Source: JBBSAT01 sp046351235 (GTDB lineage Bacteria > Myxococcota_A > Polyangia > Polyangiales > Sandaracinaceae). From it: a stretch of 64,000 nt of DNA. Where the stretch lies: the NCBI GenBank assembly GCA_046351235.1, contig JAXLYV010000002.1, positions 620,001 to 684,000 on the forward strand, read 5' to 3'. The position numbers and the translations under genes are program-made. This document shows positions 24,833 to 34,271 of the stretch, in pieces (the stretch's first letter is position 1; each line of letters starts with the position of its first letter). The notes under the pieces were generated by a model. It saw only the letters and a program-made list of their open reading frames with translations. It was not told the DNA's origin and did no database searches.

Positions 24833-26167
24833 ATGTCTTCCCGTTCTCGCGCGCTCGCGTTCCTCGCCATTCTCGCGCTCGGCGCCTGCGCCCAAGAGCC
24901 GGCGCCCTACGGCGCGGCCGAGTCCGATCTCACCGCGGCCGAGCGCCGCGTGCGCCTGACGCAGATCCGCGATGCCGCTGCCGCGCGCGGATTGACGAAC
25001 GGTGTGCTGCTCGCGGGCATCGCGCAGAACGAGACCGGCCTCGCGCACTGCTGGAGCGAGGCCACCTGGGCTTGCCAGGGCCCGAACAGCACCGACTGCG
25101 GCGGGGGCCCCGTCATCGCTGGCGCGGGCGACGGCCCCTGCGCCGACATGCAGGGCGGCCTCGGCATGTTCCAGTTCGACGCCGGCACCTACGACCAGAC
25201 GCTCGCGCGCGAGGGGGATCGCATCCTGCTCATCGCCGGCAACGTCGACGCAGCAATCGACTTCGTCCTCGCGATGGTCATCCGCTCCATCTACATCCCC
25301 GGCGTCGATACCAACGAGCAGGCGCTCGCGTGGATGAACTCGGTCGTCGTCGGCGGCGCGGGCCACATGGAGTGGATCCAGACCGTCACGCACTACTACA
25401 ACGGCTGCACGCCCACGGGCTGCTCGGTCTACGACACGCGCTTCATGCACTACTCGGACGCGCTCCACGCCGTCTACGACGAGATGGGCGCGGCGTTCTG
25501 GGCCGGCGCGATGGCGCCGGTCTGCGAGGCGATCCCGGCCGAGGGCGGCGTGATCGACGACACCGATCCCTGCGTCACGCTCGGCGGCGACCTGCGCTAC
25601 TGGCGCACCGCGACCGACGCCGGCTACGGCGGCTCGCTCCGCTGGACGAACGCGATCTCCGCGAGCGGCCCCTCGAACACCGCGACCTGGACGCTGCGCT
25701 TCGCCGCGCCCGGCATGCACGAGCTCGTGGTGCACACCGACGCGCCCTACGCCGAGAGCCACATGGCCCCCTACCGGATCACGCACGCGGGCGGAACGAC
25801 CGACGTCGCGATCGATCAGGCCTCGGCCTCCGAGCACTCGCTCGGCACGTTCTCGTTCGAGGCCGGCACCGACTACTCCGTCCTGCTCGGTGACGACAGC
25901 GGCAAGCCCTCGGCCGACATGATCGGCATCGTCTGCGACGCGCTCGAGGTCGTCCCGGTCGGCACGCCGACGCCCGACGCCGGGATGTCGTCGCCCGACG
26001 CGTTCCTCGCCTCCGATGGCGCCGTCGCCGACGCCGCCACGGCGATGCCGCCGAGCGGCGGCTCGGGCTGCGGCTGTCGCGCGGCCGGTCCCGCGCAGAA
26101 CGGGCTCGGAGGGCTCGGCGTCGGCGTCGTCCTCGTGCTCCTCGGCGCTCGACGTCGCCGGCGGTAG
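24833..26167 (+). CDS. Surface lysozyme-like protein with golvesin-like domain and MYXO-CTERM-type tail
   Basis: This 444-aa protein starts with a lipoprotein-like signal (LAILALGAC). Residues ~30-240 look like a transglycosylase/lysozyme domain: Glu67 in GIAQNETGLAHC is the candidate catalytic acid and GGLGMFQFDAGTY matches the conserved core. Residues ~265-375 resemble a golvesin or CBM-like beta-sandwich (RYWRTATDAGYGGSLRW, YRITHAGGTTDVAIDQ, LGTFSFEAGTDYSVLL). After a Pro/Asp/Ala linker, Cys413 and Cys415 in GSGCGCRAAG precede a hydrophobic stretch and a terminal ARRRRR, as in the MYXO-CTERM sorting signal. It probably acts on cell walls at the surface, of self or prey. Confidence 0.75.
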   Translation: MSSRSRALAFLAILALGACAQEPAPYGAAESDLTAAERRVRLTQIRDAAAARGLTNGVLLAGIAQNETGLAHCWSEATWACQGPNSTDCGGGPVIAGAGDGPCADMQGGLGMFQFDAGTYDQTLAREGDRILLIAGNVDAAIDFVLAMVIRSIYIPGVDTNEQALAWMNSVVVGGAGHMEWIQTVTHYYNGCTPTGCSVYDTRFMHYSDALHAVYDEMGAAFWAGAMAPVCEAIPAEGGVIDDTDPCVTLGGDLRYWRTATDAGYGGSLRWTNAISASGPSNTATWTLRFAAPGMHELVVHTDAPYAESHMAPYRITHAGGTTDVAIDQASASEHSLGTFSFEAGTDYSVLLGDDSGKPSADMIGIVCDALEVVPVGTPTPDAGMSSPDAFLASDGAVADAATAMPPSGGSGCGCRAAGPAQNGLGGLGVGVVLVLLGARRRRR

Positions 26168-26230
26168 CGCCGCGAGCGGCCGCGCGTTCTCGTTGCCACG
26201 GCCACCCCCTCGGCCGTATGTCTCCGGCCG

Positions 26231-27799
<1,569 letters not shown>

Positions 27800-28188
27800 G
27801 CGCGGCGCGCGTCGCTCCGAGCGAACGCGCCGCACCAACGTCCGCGCGCGGCCCCCTCTCCCGCGAACGCGGGAGAGGGTTGGGGAGAGGGACTGCGGAG
27901 CTCGAGGCGGGTCGCGCTCGACGCGATCGAGCGCGATGGCGATCGAAGTCCCGCACTGTCGCGAAGCGAGGACCTCCGCGTCATCCTTCGACGCTCGTCA
28001 GCGCAGGGGCACCTCCTCAACGTGCCGCTCGCGGACTGAGCGTCGCGGAGCCGCTGGCGGCGCCTCGAGGCGAGCCATGCGCGGTACGCGGCGTGCTCTC
28101 CCCGGCGCATGCGCTGCGTTCTTCCACTCTCGTCTCGCGTCTCCTCCTCCCGGCCGTGTCACCGGCGCGCACCTGCGGCGAGGGCGTC
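27800..28188. other. Intergenic region with REP-like element
   Basis: No gene is supported between the carboxylase subunit and the MAPEG gene. A perfect 12-bp hairpin lies at 27854-27879, followed by TTGGGGAGAGGG. The rest holds nothing recognised. Confidence 0.5.
27854..27879. repeat. REP-like palindrome
   Basis: CCCTCTCCCGCG (27854-27865) and CGCGGGAGAGGG (27868-27879) form a perfect 12-bp stem around an AA loop. The downstream TTGGGGAGAGGG is typical of REP-like elements of this sequence class. A shorter relative lies at 24719-24740. Confidence 0.6.
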
Positions 28189-28587
28189 ATGACCCTCGAG
28201 CTCACCGTCTTGGCGTGGACGCTCGTGCTCGCGCTCGTGCAGATCGGCCTGCCGAGCGTGCTGCGGACGCGGCAGTACGGCACCGACTGGAACGTGGGCG
28301 CGCGCGATGCGGCGATGCCGCCCGTCTGGCCGGTGACGGCGCGGCTCGAGCGTGCCCAGCGGAACCTGTACGAGAACCTGCCGCTCTTCGCGATCGCGGT
28401 GCTCCTCGCGTACCTCGCTCGCCGCGAGAATGACGTCACCGCGATCGGCGCCTGCGTGTTCCTCGCGGCGCGCGTCGCGTACGTGCCGCTCTATGCGCTC
28501 GGCGTGAAGTACGTGCGCACGCTCGTGTTCTTGGTGTCGTACGCAGGCCTCGCGATGATCCTGGGTCGCGTGCTCGGGCCGGCGTGA
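28189..28587 (+). CDS. MAPEG family membrane protein
   Basis: This 132-aa protein has four hydrophobic segments and matches the MAPEG family (membrane-associated proteins in eicosanoid and glutathione metabolism). The signature is ARLERAQRNLYENLPLFAI after the first helix, where the conserved Arg/Asn/Glu contact glutathione in characterised members, and VAYVPLYALGVKYVRTLVF later. Bacterial versions are small inner-membrane proteins of unclear substrate. The ATG at 28189 fits the length of the family; upstream in-frame sequence is not conserved-like. It is convergent with the small lipoprotein gene at 28621. Confidence 0.88.
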   Translation: MTLELTVLAWTLVLALVQIGLPSVLRTRQYGTDWNVGARDAAMPPVWPVTARLERAQRNLYENLPLFAIAVLLAYLARRENDVTAIGACVFLAARVAYVPLYALGVKYVRTLVFLVSYAGLAMILGRVLGPA

Positions 28588-28620
28588 GCCGAGCGAGATC
28601 CGCGGCGCCGGGCGTGTCGC

Positions 28621-28815
28621 TCACGACGAGTCGGCCACACAGCAGACGATGTCGCGGCCGAGCGTGCTGCAGCTCAGGGGATGGCTCGCGTCGCGGCTTC
28701 CCCAGGGCTCGCAGTAGCAGTGCTCGCACACCACGCGATCGGTGCGGGGCCCGCAACTGCCGAGCGCGAGCGTCGCGAGCAGACACGCGAGAGCGCGCGA
28801 GGCGACGCGTGTCAC
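28621..28815 (-). CDS. Small Cys-rich lipoprotein
   Basis: This 64-aa protein starts at a GTG with a lipoprotein signal ACLLATLALGSC. The mature part is short and Cys-rich (VVCEHCYCEPWG, LSCSTLG, IVCCV), suggesting disulfides or metal binding. It shares an Asp-Ala-Ser-x-Pro motif and Cys clustering with the next upstream gene, so the two may be diverged duplicates. No family was recognised. It is the last gene of a leftward operon with two other secreted proteins. Confidence 0.6.
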   Translation of the reverse strand: MTRVASRALACLLATLALGSCGPRTDRVVCEHCYCEPWGSRDASHPLSCSTLGRDIVCCVADSS

Positions 28816-28844
28816 CCGCGGTCGATCGCGCTCGGCGCGCAGGG

Positions 28845-29120
28845 TCAGGGCACCGACATGCATCGCATCACGTCGTCGTGGCACGTGCAGGCGCACGGGC
28901 GGCTCGCGTCGTGCGCGCTCTCCTCGGGCTCGGTGGCGACGCCGCTACACCAGAGCGGTGGGCCCCACGCGCAGCCGCGCGCCTCGCACTCCGCCTGCCC
29001 GCTGGGGAGGGTCTCGGTGCAGATCAGATCGCTCCGGACGAGCGTGCCCGCGGGGGCGCTGCTCGTGCTGCCGCCGCAGGCGACGAGTGAGCAGGAGAGG
29101 ACGACGATCAGGCGCCCCAC
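28845..29120 (-). CDS. Small Cys-rich lipoprotein
   Basis: This 91-aa protein starts with GTG (VGRLIVVLSCSLVAC), giving a lipobox LVAC. The mature domain has nine Cys, including QAECEARGCAWGPPLWC and SRPCACTCHDD, consistent with a compact disulfide-bonded module. It lies 14 bp downstream of the FG-GAP protein and 29 bp upstream of the other small lipoprotein, on the same strand. I do not recognise a family. The start is supported by the signal peptide position. Confidence 0.68.
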   Translation of the reverse strand: MGRLIVVLSCSLVACGGSTSSAPAGTLVRSDLICTETLPSGQAECEARGCAWGPPLWCSGVATEPEESAHDASRPCACTCHDDVMRCMSVP

Positions 29121-29134
29121 GGAGCGAGCCCCTT

Positions 29135-31648
29135 TCAGCCGAAGAAGCCGCAGTACACGCCGCGGAAGACGGTGATGTTGTTCGCCTCGCGGCACTCGCC
29201 CGCGACGGAGCCGTCGTCGGCGACGATGTAGATGTCCATGCCGGGCGCCGACTGCGGCGCGTCCGGCCACGAGCACTGCACCATCTCGCATTGGCCGACC
29301 ATCAGGTCGCCGACGCTCGCGCCGTCGCAGATGCGAGTGCCGCCCGCCGCCGGATCGCCGACGTAGAAGCCGACCGTCACGCCGGAGCCCACGGGCTCGG
29401 TCCCGCGGTTGCAGATCCGCGCCGTCAGGCGCGCGCCCGCGCCGTCGCACACCAGCGGGATGCCGCTCGTCGTCAGGTCGGGCGAGGCGCCGGGCGTCGC
29501 GTCGCCCTGCACGTTCTGCCGGAAGTTGTTGAGCGTCGTGTCGAGCCAGTTCGACGCCGCCGTCGCCGGGATCTGCCCGAACTCTTCGGTGTTCGTCACG
29601 AAGTACGCGTGCTGGTTCCACACCATGCGCGAGCGCACCCAGCGGTCGGCGCCGTCGCGGTAGACGCGGATCCCGAGCGTGCCGATCGGTCGCGATGCGC
29701 GGCAGGTGTTGCCCGTGCCCGGCGTGCCTGCCGGCGGCGCTTCGCAGACGAACGTCTCGCAGCCCGCGCCGACGCAGCACTCCGCGTCGCTCGTGCACCG
29801 GCAGAAGCCGCTGTCGCAGTGCCCGCTCGTGCACTCGTCGTCCGCCGCGCAGCGCAGGCCGGCGAAGAGCGGGTCGGTGTTGCGCGCCTCGAGCCCGAAG
29901 CCCGAGCAGTCGCGCCCGCTCGAGCTGTTGCTGCAGTTCCAGTTGTCGCCGATGACGATCTCGGCGTTGAAGTCGCCATCGACGTCCGCGATGACGGGGT
30001 TCTCGTACCAGGTGCACGAGGAGCGGCTCTGGCTGAAGAGCACCGTCCCGTCGCGGCCGTCGTAGACGCGCACGAAGCACTCGTCGCCGTAGACCGCCTC
30101 GGCGCGACCGTCGGCCTCGAAGTCGAAGATGCTCGAGCCCGTCACGTTGCTCGACTGGTCCTGCGAGCGCTGAGACCAGAGCACACCGTTCGTGGCGCCG
30201 GTCGCGCACGTCCCGATCGGCGTGCCGGTCGTGCAGTCGAGGTCGAACACGGAGTACGCGTTCGCGCCCGCGCTGGCGAGCTCGGGGCGGTGATCGCCGT
30301 CGAAGTCGCCGACGGTCGGCGGGCCGCCCGTGCCGCCGCCCGGCAGCACGACGGGACCGAACACGAGGGTGCCGTCGAGCGTCTGCACGCGCGCGCTCCC
30401 GGACGAGATCACGGCGACCTCGGGGGTCGCCGCCGGCCAGCCGTGGGACCCCGGGAAGTCGCCGAAGTCCGCGATGGCGACGTGGCCGGGGGCCTGCCCC
30501 GTCGTCACGAAGCTCTCCGCCGTCCAGTGGCGCGCGGCGCCGTCCCACTGCCACACGCCGTCCCCGGCGACGAATTCGAGCGCGCCGTCGGCGTCCACGT
30601 CCGCGACGACGCCGAAGATGCCCTGCGAGTAGCCGTGGAGGCCGAGGGAGGCGTCGTCGATCAGGCAGCCGTCGTGGCCGATCACGATGCCGCCCCGCAG
30701 CACCTCGGGCAGACCGTCGGCGTCGAGATCGACGAGGCTCGGCCCGGCCCAGCCGCTCCCCATCACGTTGTACGGGGTCGTGCAGTCGGCGGCCGTCGAG
30801 CGCCAGAGCACGCGCCAGGCGCTCGTGGCGTCGTCGTAGGTGAACGCGACGACGCCGCCGCCCGCCTGGTTGGCCACGATCTCGGGGCGGCCATCGCCCG
30901 TGAGATCCCCGAGGGCGGGCGGTGAGCTCGCCGAGACGAGCTGTAGCGAGCCGAGCTCCGCTCGCTGAGCGCAGCTCGCGCCGTCCAGGATCCGGATCAC
31001 TCCGCTCGGTTGCTCGCTGCCGCCGTCGGGCCCCGCGGCGTCGCCGTCGTCGAACACCGCGACGATGGAGGGGCGACGCGGCGAGCCCGCCGTCCGCCCG
31101 ATCCCGAAGTCGACGACCATCGGCGTGCTGAGCACGTGCAGATGCCCGGGGAAGGCATCGCCCGCGGGCGCGGCGGTGAAGGCGCACTGCACGGTGGGCG
31201 AGAACGTGCCGGCCGCGACGAGGCGCGAGCAGCTCGGATCGGAGTCGTGACCGGGCGGCGTGCCGTACGGGATGCAGCGCATCAGCGTCGGCTCGCAGTA
31301 CGAGTCGCCGGGGCAGTCGTCGGTCGTCGTGCACGCGCCGCTGTCGAGCACGCACGTGTCGCCGCCGTAGCAGAGCTCGGTCGTGCGGCAGCAGCTCGCG
31401 CCGCAGGTCTGCTCGGCCGGGCACGTGTACGCGTCGACGCGCGCGTCGACGCTTCCGTCGCGACGCGGGCCGGCATCGGTGCCGGCGGGCACGCACGTGC
31501 CGTCGACGCAGAGATCGGTCCCCGTGCAGTCGTTGCTCGTGGAGCACGTGCGCCGCGGGCCCGGGCCTCCTGCGCAGTCGCAGCCCACGGCAGCGAAGGT
31601 GAGGAGGGATGCCCCGAGGGCGAGTGCGAGGGAAGCGATGCGCGTCAT
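29135..31648 (-). CDS. Secreted FG-GAP/VCBS-repeat protein with Cys-rich modules
   Basis: This 837-aa protein has a lipoprotein-like signal (LTFAAVGCDC). Dickkopf-like Cys-rich segments follow (TCSTSNDCTGTDLCVDGTC and CTTTDDCPGDSYCEPTLMRC). The middle carries about six FG-GAP/VCBS motifs with Ca-binding loops such as GDLTGDGRPEIVA, VDLDADGLPEVL, VADVDADGALEFV, GDFDGDHRPELA and ADVDGDFNAEIVIGD, predicting a seven-bladed propeller. A second Cys cluster, CRCTSDAECCVGAGC, precedes a C-terminal CARDB-like strand domain (ICNRGTEPVGSGVTVGFYVGDP and ECREANNITVF). It is probably an outer-surface adhesion or binding protein. Two small Cys-rich lipoproteins follow in the same operon. Confidence 0.85.
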   Translation of the reverse strand: MTRIASLALALGASLLTFAAVGCDCAGGPGPRRTCSTSNDCTGTDLCVDGTCVPAGTDAGPRRDGSVDARVDAYTCPAEQTCGASCCRTTELCYGGDTCVLDSGACTTTDDCPGDSYCEPTLMRCIPYGTPPGHDSDPSCSRLVAAGTFSPTVQCAFTAAPAGDAFPGHLHVLSTPMVVDFGIGRTAGSPRRPSIVAVFDDGDAAGPDGGSEQPSGVIRILDGASCAQRAELGSLQLVSASSPPALGDLTGDGRPEIVANQAGGGVVAFTYDDATSAWRVLWRSTAADCTTPYNVMGSGWAGPSLVDLDADGLPEVLRGGIVIGHDGCLIDDASLGLHGYSQGIFGVVADVDADGALEFVAGDGVWQWDGAARHWTAESFVTTGQAPGHVAIADFGDFPGSHGWPAATPEVAVISSGSARVQTLDGTLVFGPVVLPGGGTGGPPTVGDFDGDHRPELASAGANAYSVFDLDCTTGTPIGTCATGATNGVLWSQRSQDQSSNVTGSSIFDFEADGRAEAVYGDECFVRVYDGRDGTVLFSQSRSSCTWYENPVIADVDGDFNAEIVIGDNWNCSNSSSGRDCSGFGLEARNTDPLFAGLRCAADDECTSGHCDSGFCRCTSDAECCVGAGCETFVCEAPPAGTPGTGNTCRASRPIGTLGIRVYRDGADRWVRSRMVWNQHAYFVTNTEEFGQIPATAASNWLDTTLNNFRQNVQGDATPGASPDLTTSGIPLVCDGAGARLTARICNRGTEPVGSGVTVGFYVGDPAAGGTRICDGASVGDLMVGQCEMVQCSWPDAPQSAPGMDIYIVADDGSVAGECREANNITVFRGVYCGFFG

Positions 31649-31696
31649 GAGAGTCTCTGGCTCCGAGTATAGAGGCATACTCCGTGACGGAGAGCC

Positions 31697-32920
31697 GTGC
31701 GCACGATCGAGATCGATCCCACAGACGCTGCGCGCTTGCTCGTGGAGCATCTCGGCCTCGCGTCGTACCGGAAAGAGCGCGGCGTCGCGGGGGCGCGCGC
31801 GATGCTCGATACGCTCGGCGCCGTGCAGCTCGATCCGCTCGACGCGATCGGCACCAACGCCGATCTGGTGGCCCTCGCGCGCGTGCGCGCTCTCGGGAAG
31901 GGCGACGTCTACGCGTCCATCCTGCCCCACCACGGGTTCGAGCACTTCGCGAAGGAGCGCTGCCTTCTCCCGGCGCGCGCGTTTCCCTACTACCGCGACC
32001 GCATGGTGGAGACCCCGTGGTGGCGTACGGGCGAGCGGGCGCAGCGCGTCGCGCCCGAGACGCTCGAGGCCGTGCTCGCCGAGGTGCGCGCTCGCGGCCC
32101 GCTCGCGGCCTCCGAGCTCTCCGACCACGGCCGCGTGACGCCGATCGACTGGAGCGGATGGAAGGGCACCTCGAGCGCGGCGAAGATGGCGCTGGAGATG
32201 CTGTGGACGCGCTGCGCCGTGGTCGTCACGGGGCGGCGCGGGCGCGACAAGATCTACGACGTGCCCGAGCGCGCGCTGCCTCGACATCACGATGCGCGCT
32301 GCGAGCACGCGTTCGAGCGCTGGGCGTTGCTCGAGCGCGTGCGCGGCGCCGGCCTGCTCGCCGAGAGCGCGAGCCCTTCGTGGTCGATGCTGCGCCACGC
32401 ACGTGGGGGAGCGCTGATCGAGTCGGCGATCGAGGAAGGCGTGATCGAGCGCGTGCGCGTCGCGGGACGCGCCGCGACCTACTTGGCCCCCGCCGGTCTC
32501 CGCGCGCAGAAGCGAGCGCGTCTCGACGATGCGATGCGGATCCTCGGGCCGCTCGATCCGCTGCTCTGGGATCGCGCGCTCGTGCGGCACGCCTTCGGCT
32601 TCGACTACGTGTGGGAGGTCTACAAGCCGGCGAAGCTCCGCCGCTGGGGCTGGTACGTCTGCCCGCTGCTCCATCGCGGGCGCCTCGTCGGTCGGCTCGA
32701 GGCCGAGATCGCGGGGCGCACGCTCGTCGTGAAGCGGCTCTGGCCGGAGGAGGGCGTCCCGCTCGACGAGGACGCGCTCGACGCCGCGCTCGCGCGTCAC
32801 GCCGAGGCGTGTGGCGCCGACGCGGTGCGCAGGCTCGCCAGGGCGGCACGCGCGGAGAACGCGGTCACGTCCAGGCGAAGGCCTCGATCGCCCGGGCCAG
32901 CTCGACGTCGAGCGCGGTGA
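31697..32920 (+). CDS. Winged-helix DNA-binding protein, HTH_42/YcaQ type
   Basis: This 407-aa protein belongs to the HTH_42 family that includes the DNA glycosylases AlkZ and YcaQ. The key motif is Gln44-Leu45-Asp46 in LGAVQLDPLDAIG, corresponding to the QxD motif of YcaQ-type enzymes, which open interstrand crosslinks or excise alkylated bases. Further support is HHGFEHFAKERCLLPARAFPYYRDRM, the winged-helix ELSDHGRVTP region and the C-terminal DPLLWDRALVRHAFGFDYVWEVYKP block. The GTG start at 31697 has a GGAGAG upstream. The C-terminal ~20 residues are Arg/Pro-rich and overlap the convergent pterin dehydratase gene by 56 bp. Confidence 0.87.
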   Translation: MRTIEIDPTDAARLLVEHLGLASYRKERGVAGARAMLDTLGAVQLDPLDAIGTNADLVALARVRALGKGDVYASILPHHGFEHFAKERCLLPARAFPYYRDRMVETPWWRTGERAQRVAPETLEAVLAEVRARGPLAASELSDHGRVTPIDWSGWKGTSSAAKMALEMLWTRCAVVVTGRRGRDKIYDVPERALPRHHDARCEHAFERWALLERVRGAGLLAESASPSWSMLRHARGGALIESAIEEGVIERVRVAGRAATYLAPAGLRAQKRARLDDAMRILGPLDPLLWDRALVRHAFGFDYVWEVYKPAKLRRWGWYVCPLLHRGRLVGRLEAEIAGRTLVVKRLWPEEGVPLDEDALDAALARHAEACGADAVRRLARAARAENAVTSRRRPRSPGPARRRAR

Positions 32921-33161
32921 CGGCATTGCCGGCGTCGTGCGTGCGCAAGACGATCTCCACGCGCCCGTAGACGTTGCGGATCTCGGGGTGGTGGTTGCGC
33001 TGCTCGGCCTCGAAGCCGAGTCGCACGAGGAAGCTCATCGCGGCGCGGAAGCTCCCGAGCTCGAAGGTCTTCGCGAGGGCGCCGCCCTCGTAGCGCCAGT
33101 CGGGAAGGGCGGCGAGCGCGTGCTGGATCTCGGTGTGGTCGAGCGGGCTGGGCGTCGGCAT
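32865..33161 (-). CDS. 4a-hydroxytetrahydrobiopterin dehydratase (pterin carbinolamine dehydratase)
   Basis: This 98-aa protein is a complete PCD/PhhB-type enzyme. It shows DWRYEGGALAKTFELGSF, the FEAEQRNHHPEIRNVYGRVEIVL active-site block with its His pair, and THDAGNAVTALDVELARAIE. The reaction dehydrates 4a-hydroxy-tetrahydropterin after aromatic amino acid hydroxylation; many bacterial copies act in folate or molybdopterin metabolism instead. It is the last of a tightly packed leftward three-gene operon, starting two bases after the upstream stop codon. The 3' end overlaps the convergent YcaQ-type gene by 56 bp. Confidence 0.93.
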   Translation of the reverse strand: MPTPSPLDHTEIQHALAALPDWRYEGGALAKTFELGSFRAAMSFLVRLGFEAEQRNHHPEIRNVYGRVEIVLRTHDAGNAVTALDVELARAIEAFAWT

Positions 33162-33163
33162 GG

Positions 33164-34267
33164 TCACCTCTCGTCGCGTCTTCGCACGCCGAGGCCCGGG
33201 CCGCCCGCGAGCGCGAGCCGACGCCCGTCGATCCCGGCCCAGCCGCCCTCGTAGGGATCGCCCTCGAGCAGGAATGCGGTGTCGAGGTCGACGAAGTCGA
33301 CGCCGCCGAGCGCCCAGACGACGTGGGCCATCGCGACGAGCCCCAGGCGCGTCTCGACCATCGCGCCGGCCATCAGGCGCAGGCCCTCGGCCTTCGCGCG
33401 CGCGCCGAGGCGAACCGCGGCGAGGAGCCCGCCTTGCTTGACGAGCTTGAGGTTGATGCCGTGCGCGGCGCGCGCCGCGAGGACGGCGTCGAGATCGGCG
33501 AGCGTCGCGACCGACTCGTCGGCGACCACCGGCACGCCGCCGCGCGCCGTGACCTCGGCCATCCCGGCGAGGTCCTGCTTGCCGCAGGGCTGCTCGAAGC
33601 ACTCGATGCGCGCGCGCTCGGCGTCGAGCGCATCCAGCAGCGCGAGCGCGTCGGCGGCCGCGTAGCCGCCGTTCGCGTCGAGGCGCACCCGCGCGCCGGG
33701 GACGGCCGCCATCACGGCACGGAGAGCGCGCACGTCGGCCTCGCGGTCGCGGCCGACCTTCACCTTGAACGTGTCGAAGCCGCGCGCGGCCCAACCCTGG
33801 GCGAGCCGCACGGCGTGCGCTTCGTCGCGCGTGATCGGCAGCGTGATGTCGGTGACGAGCGTGGGTGGCGCCGATGCCTGCCCCGCGAGCTCTGCCGCGA
33901 CGGAGCGCCCCTCGAGGCGCGTGATCGCATCGACGATCGCCGACTCGAGACCCGCACGGAACACCGGCATCGCGCCCGCCACCGCGTCGAGCGGCGTCGC
34001 GAGCGCGTCGATCGTCTCGAGCGGCGTGCCCACGAGCGCCGCGCGCGCGGTCGGCATCGCTTCGAGGATCTGCGCGTCGCTCTCGCGCGTGACGGGCGCG
34101 AGCGTCGCCGCTTCGCCGAGCCCGGTCGCGGTCTCGCCGCCGCGCGTGACGACGGCGCGGATCTCGACCGCGCGCGTCTCGGTCATCGTCGCCGACGCGA
34201 TGACGAAGGGCTCGACGAGCGGAACGCGGAGCGGCCGCGCCTCGAGCGCGGTGACGAGGTAGGTCAT
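33164..34267 (-). CDS. Enolase-superfamily epimerase (dipeptide epimerase/muconate cycloisomerase-like)
   Basis: This 367-aa protein has the enolase-superfamily capping domain and (beta/alpha)7 barrel. Motifs visible are the KVKVGRD lysine pair, metal ligands in DANGGY, ECFEQP and ADESV, and the second catalytic Lys in NLKLVKQGG. The C-terminal DLDTAFLLEGDP resembles L-Ala-D/L-Glu and other dipeptide epimerases, involved in murein peptide recycling. A muconate cycloisomerase or N-succinylamino-acid racemase role is not excluded. Its ATG lies four bases after the stop of the DUF4388 gene, and PCD follows two bases after its own stop. Confidence 0.88.
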   Translation of the reverse strand: MTYLVTALEARPLRVPLVEPFVIASATMTETRAVEIRAVVTRGGETATGLGEAATLAPVTRESDAQILEAMPTARAALVGTPLETIDALATPLDAVAGAMPVFRAGLESAIVDAITRLEGRSVAAELAGQASAPPTLVTDITLPITRDEAHAVRLAQGWAARGFDTFKVKVGRDREADVRALRAVMAAVPGARVRLDANGGYAAADALALLDALDAERARIECFEQPCGKQDLAGMAEVTARGGVPVVADESVATLADLDAVLAARAAHGINLKLVKQGGLLAAVRLGARAKAEGLRLMAGAMVETRLGLVAMAHVVWALGGVDFVDLDTAFLLEGDPYEGGWAGIDGRRLALAGGPGLGVRRRDER

Positions 34268-34271
34268 GGCG

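Noticed and set aside
28017..28439. Possible small gene on the minus strand opposite the MAPEG gene
   Set aside because: The product is Arg/Ser-rich and antisense to a well-supported MAPEG protein.
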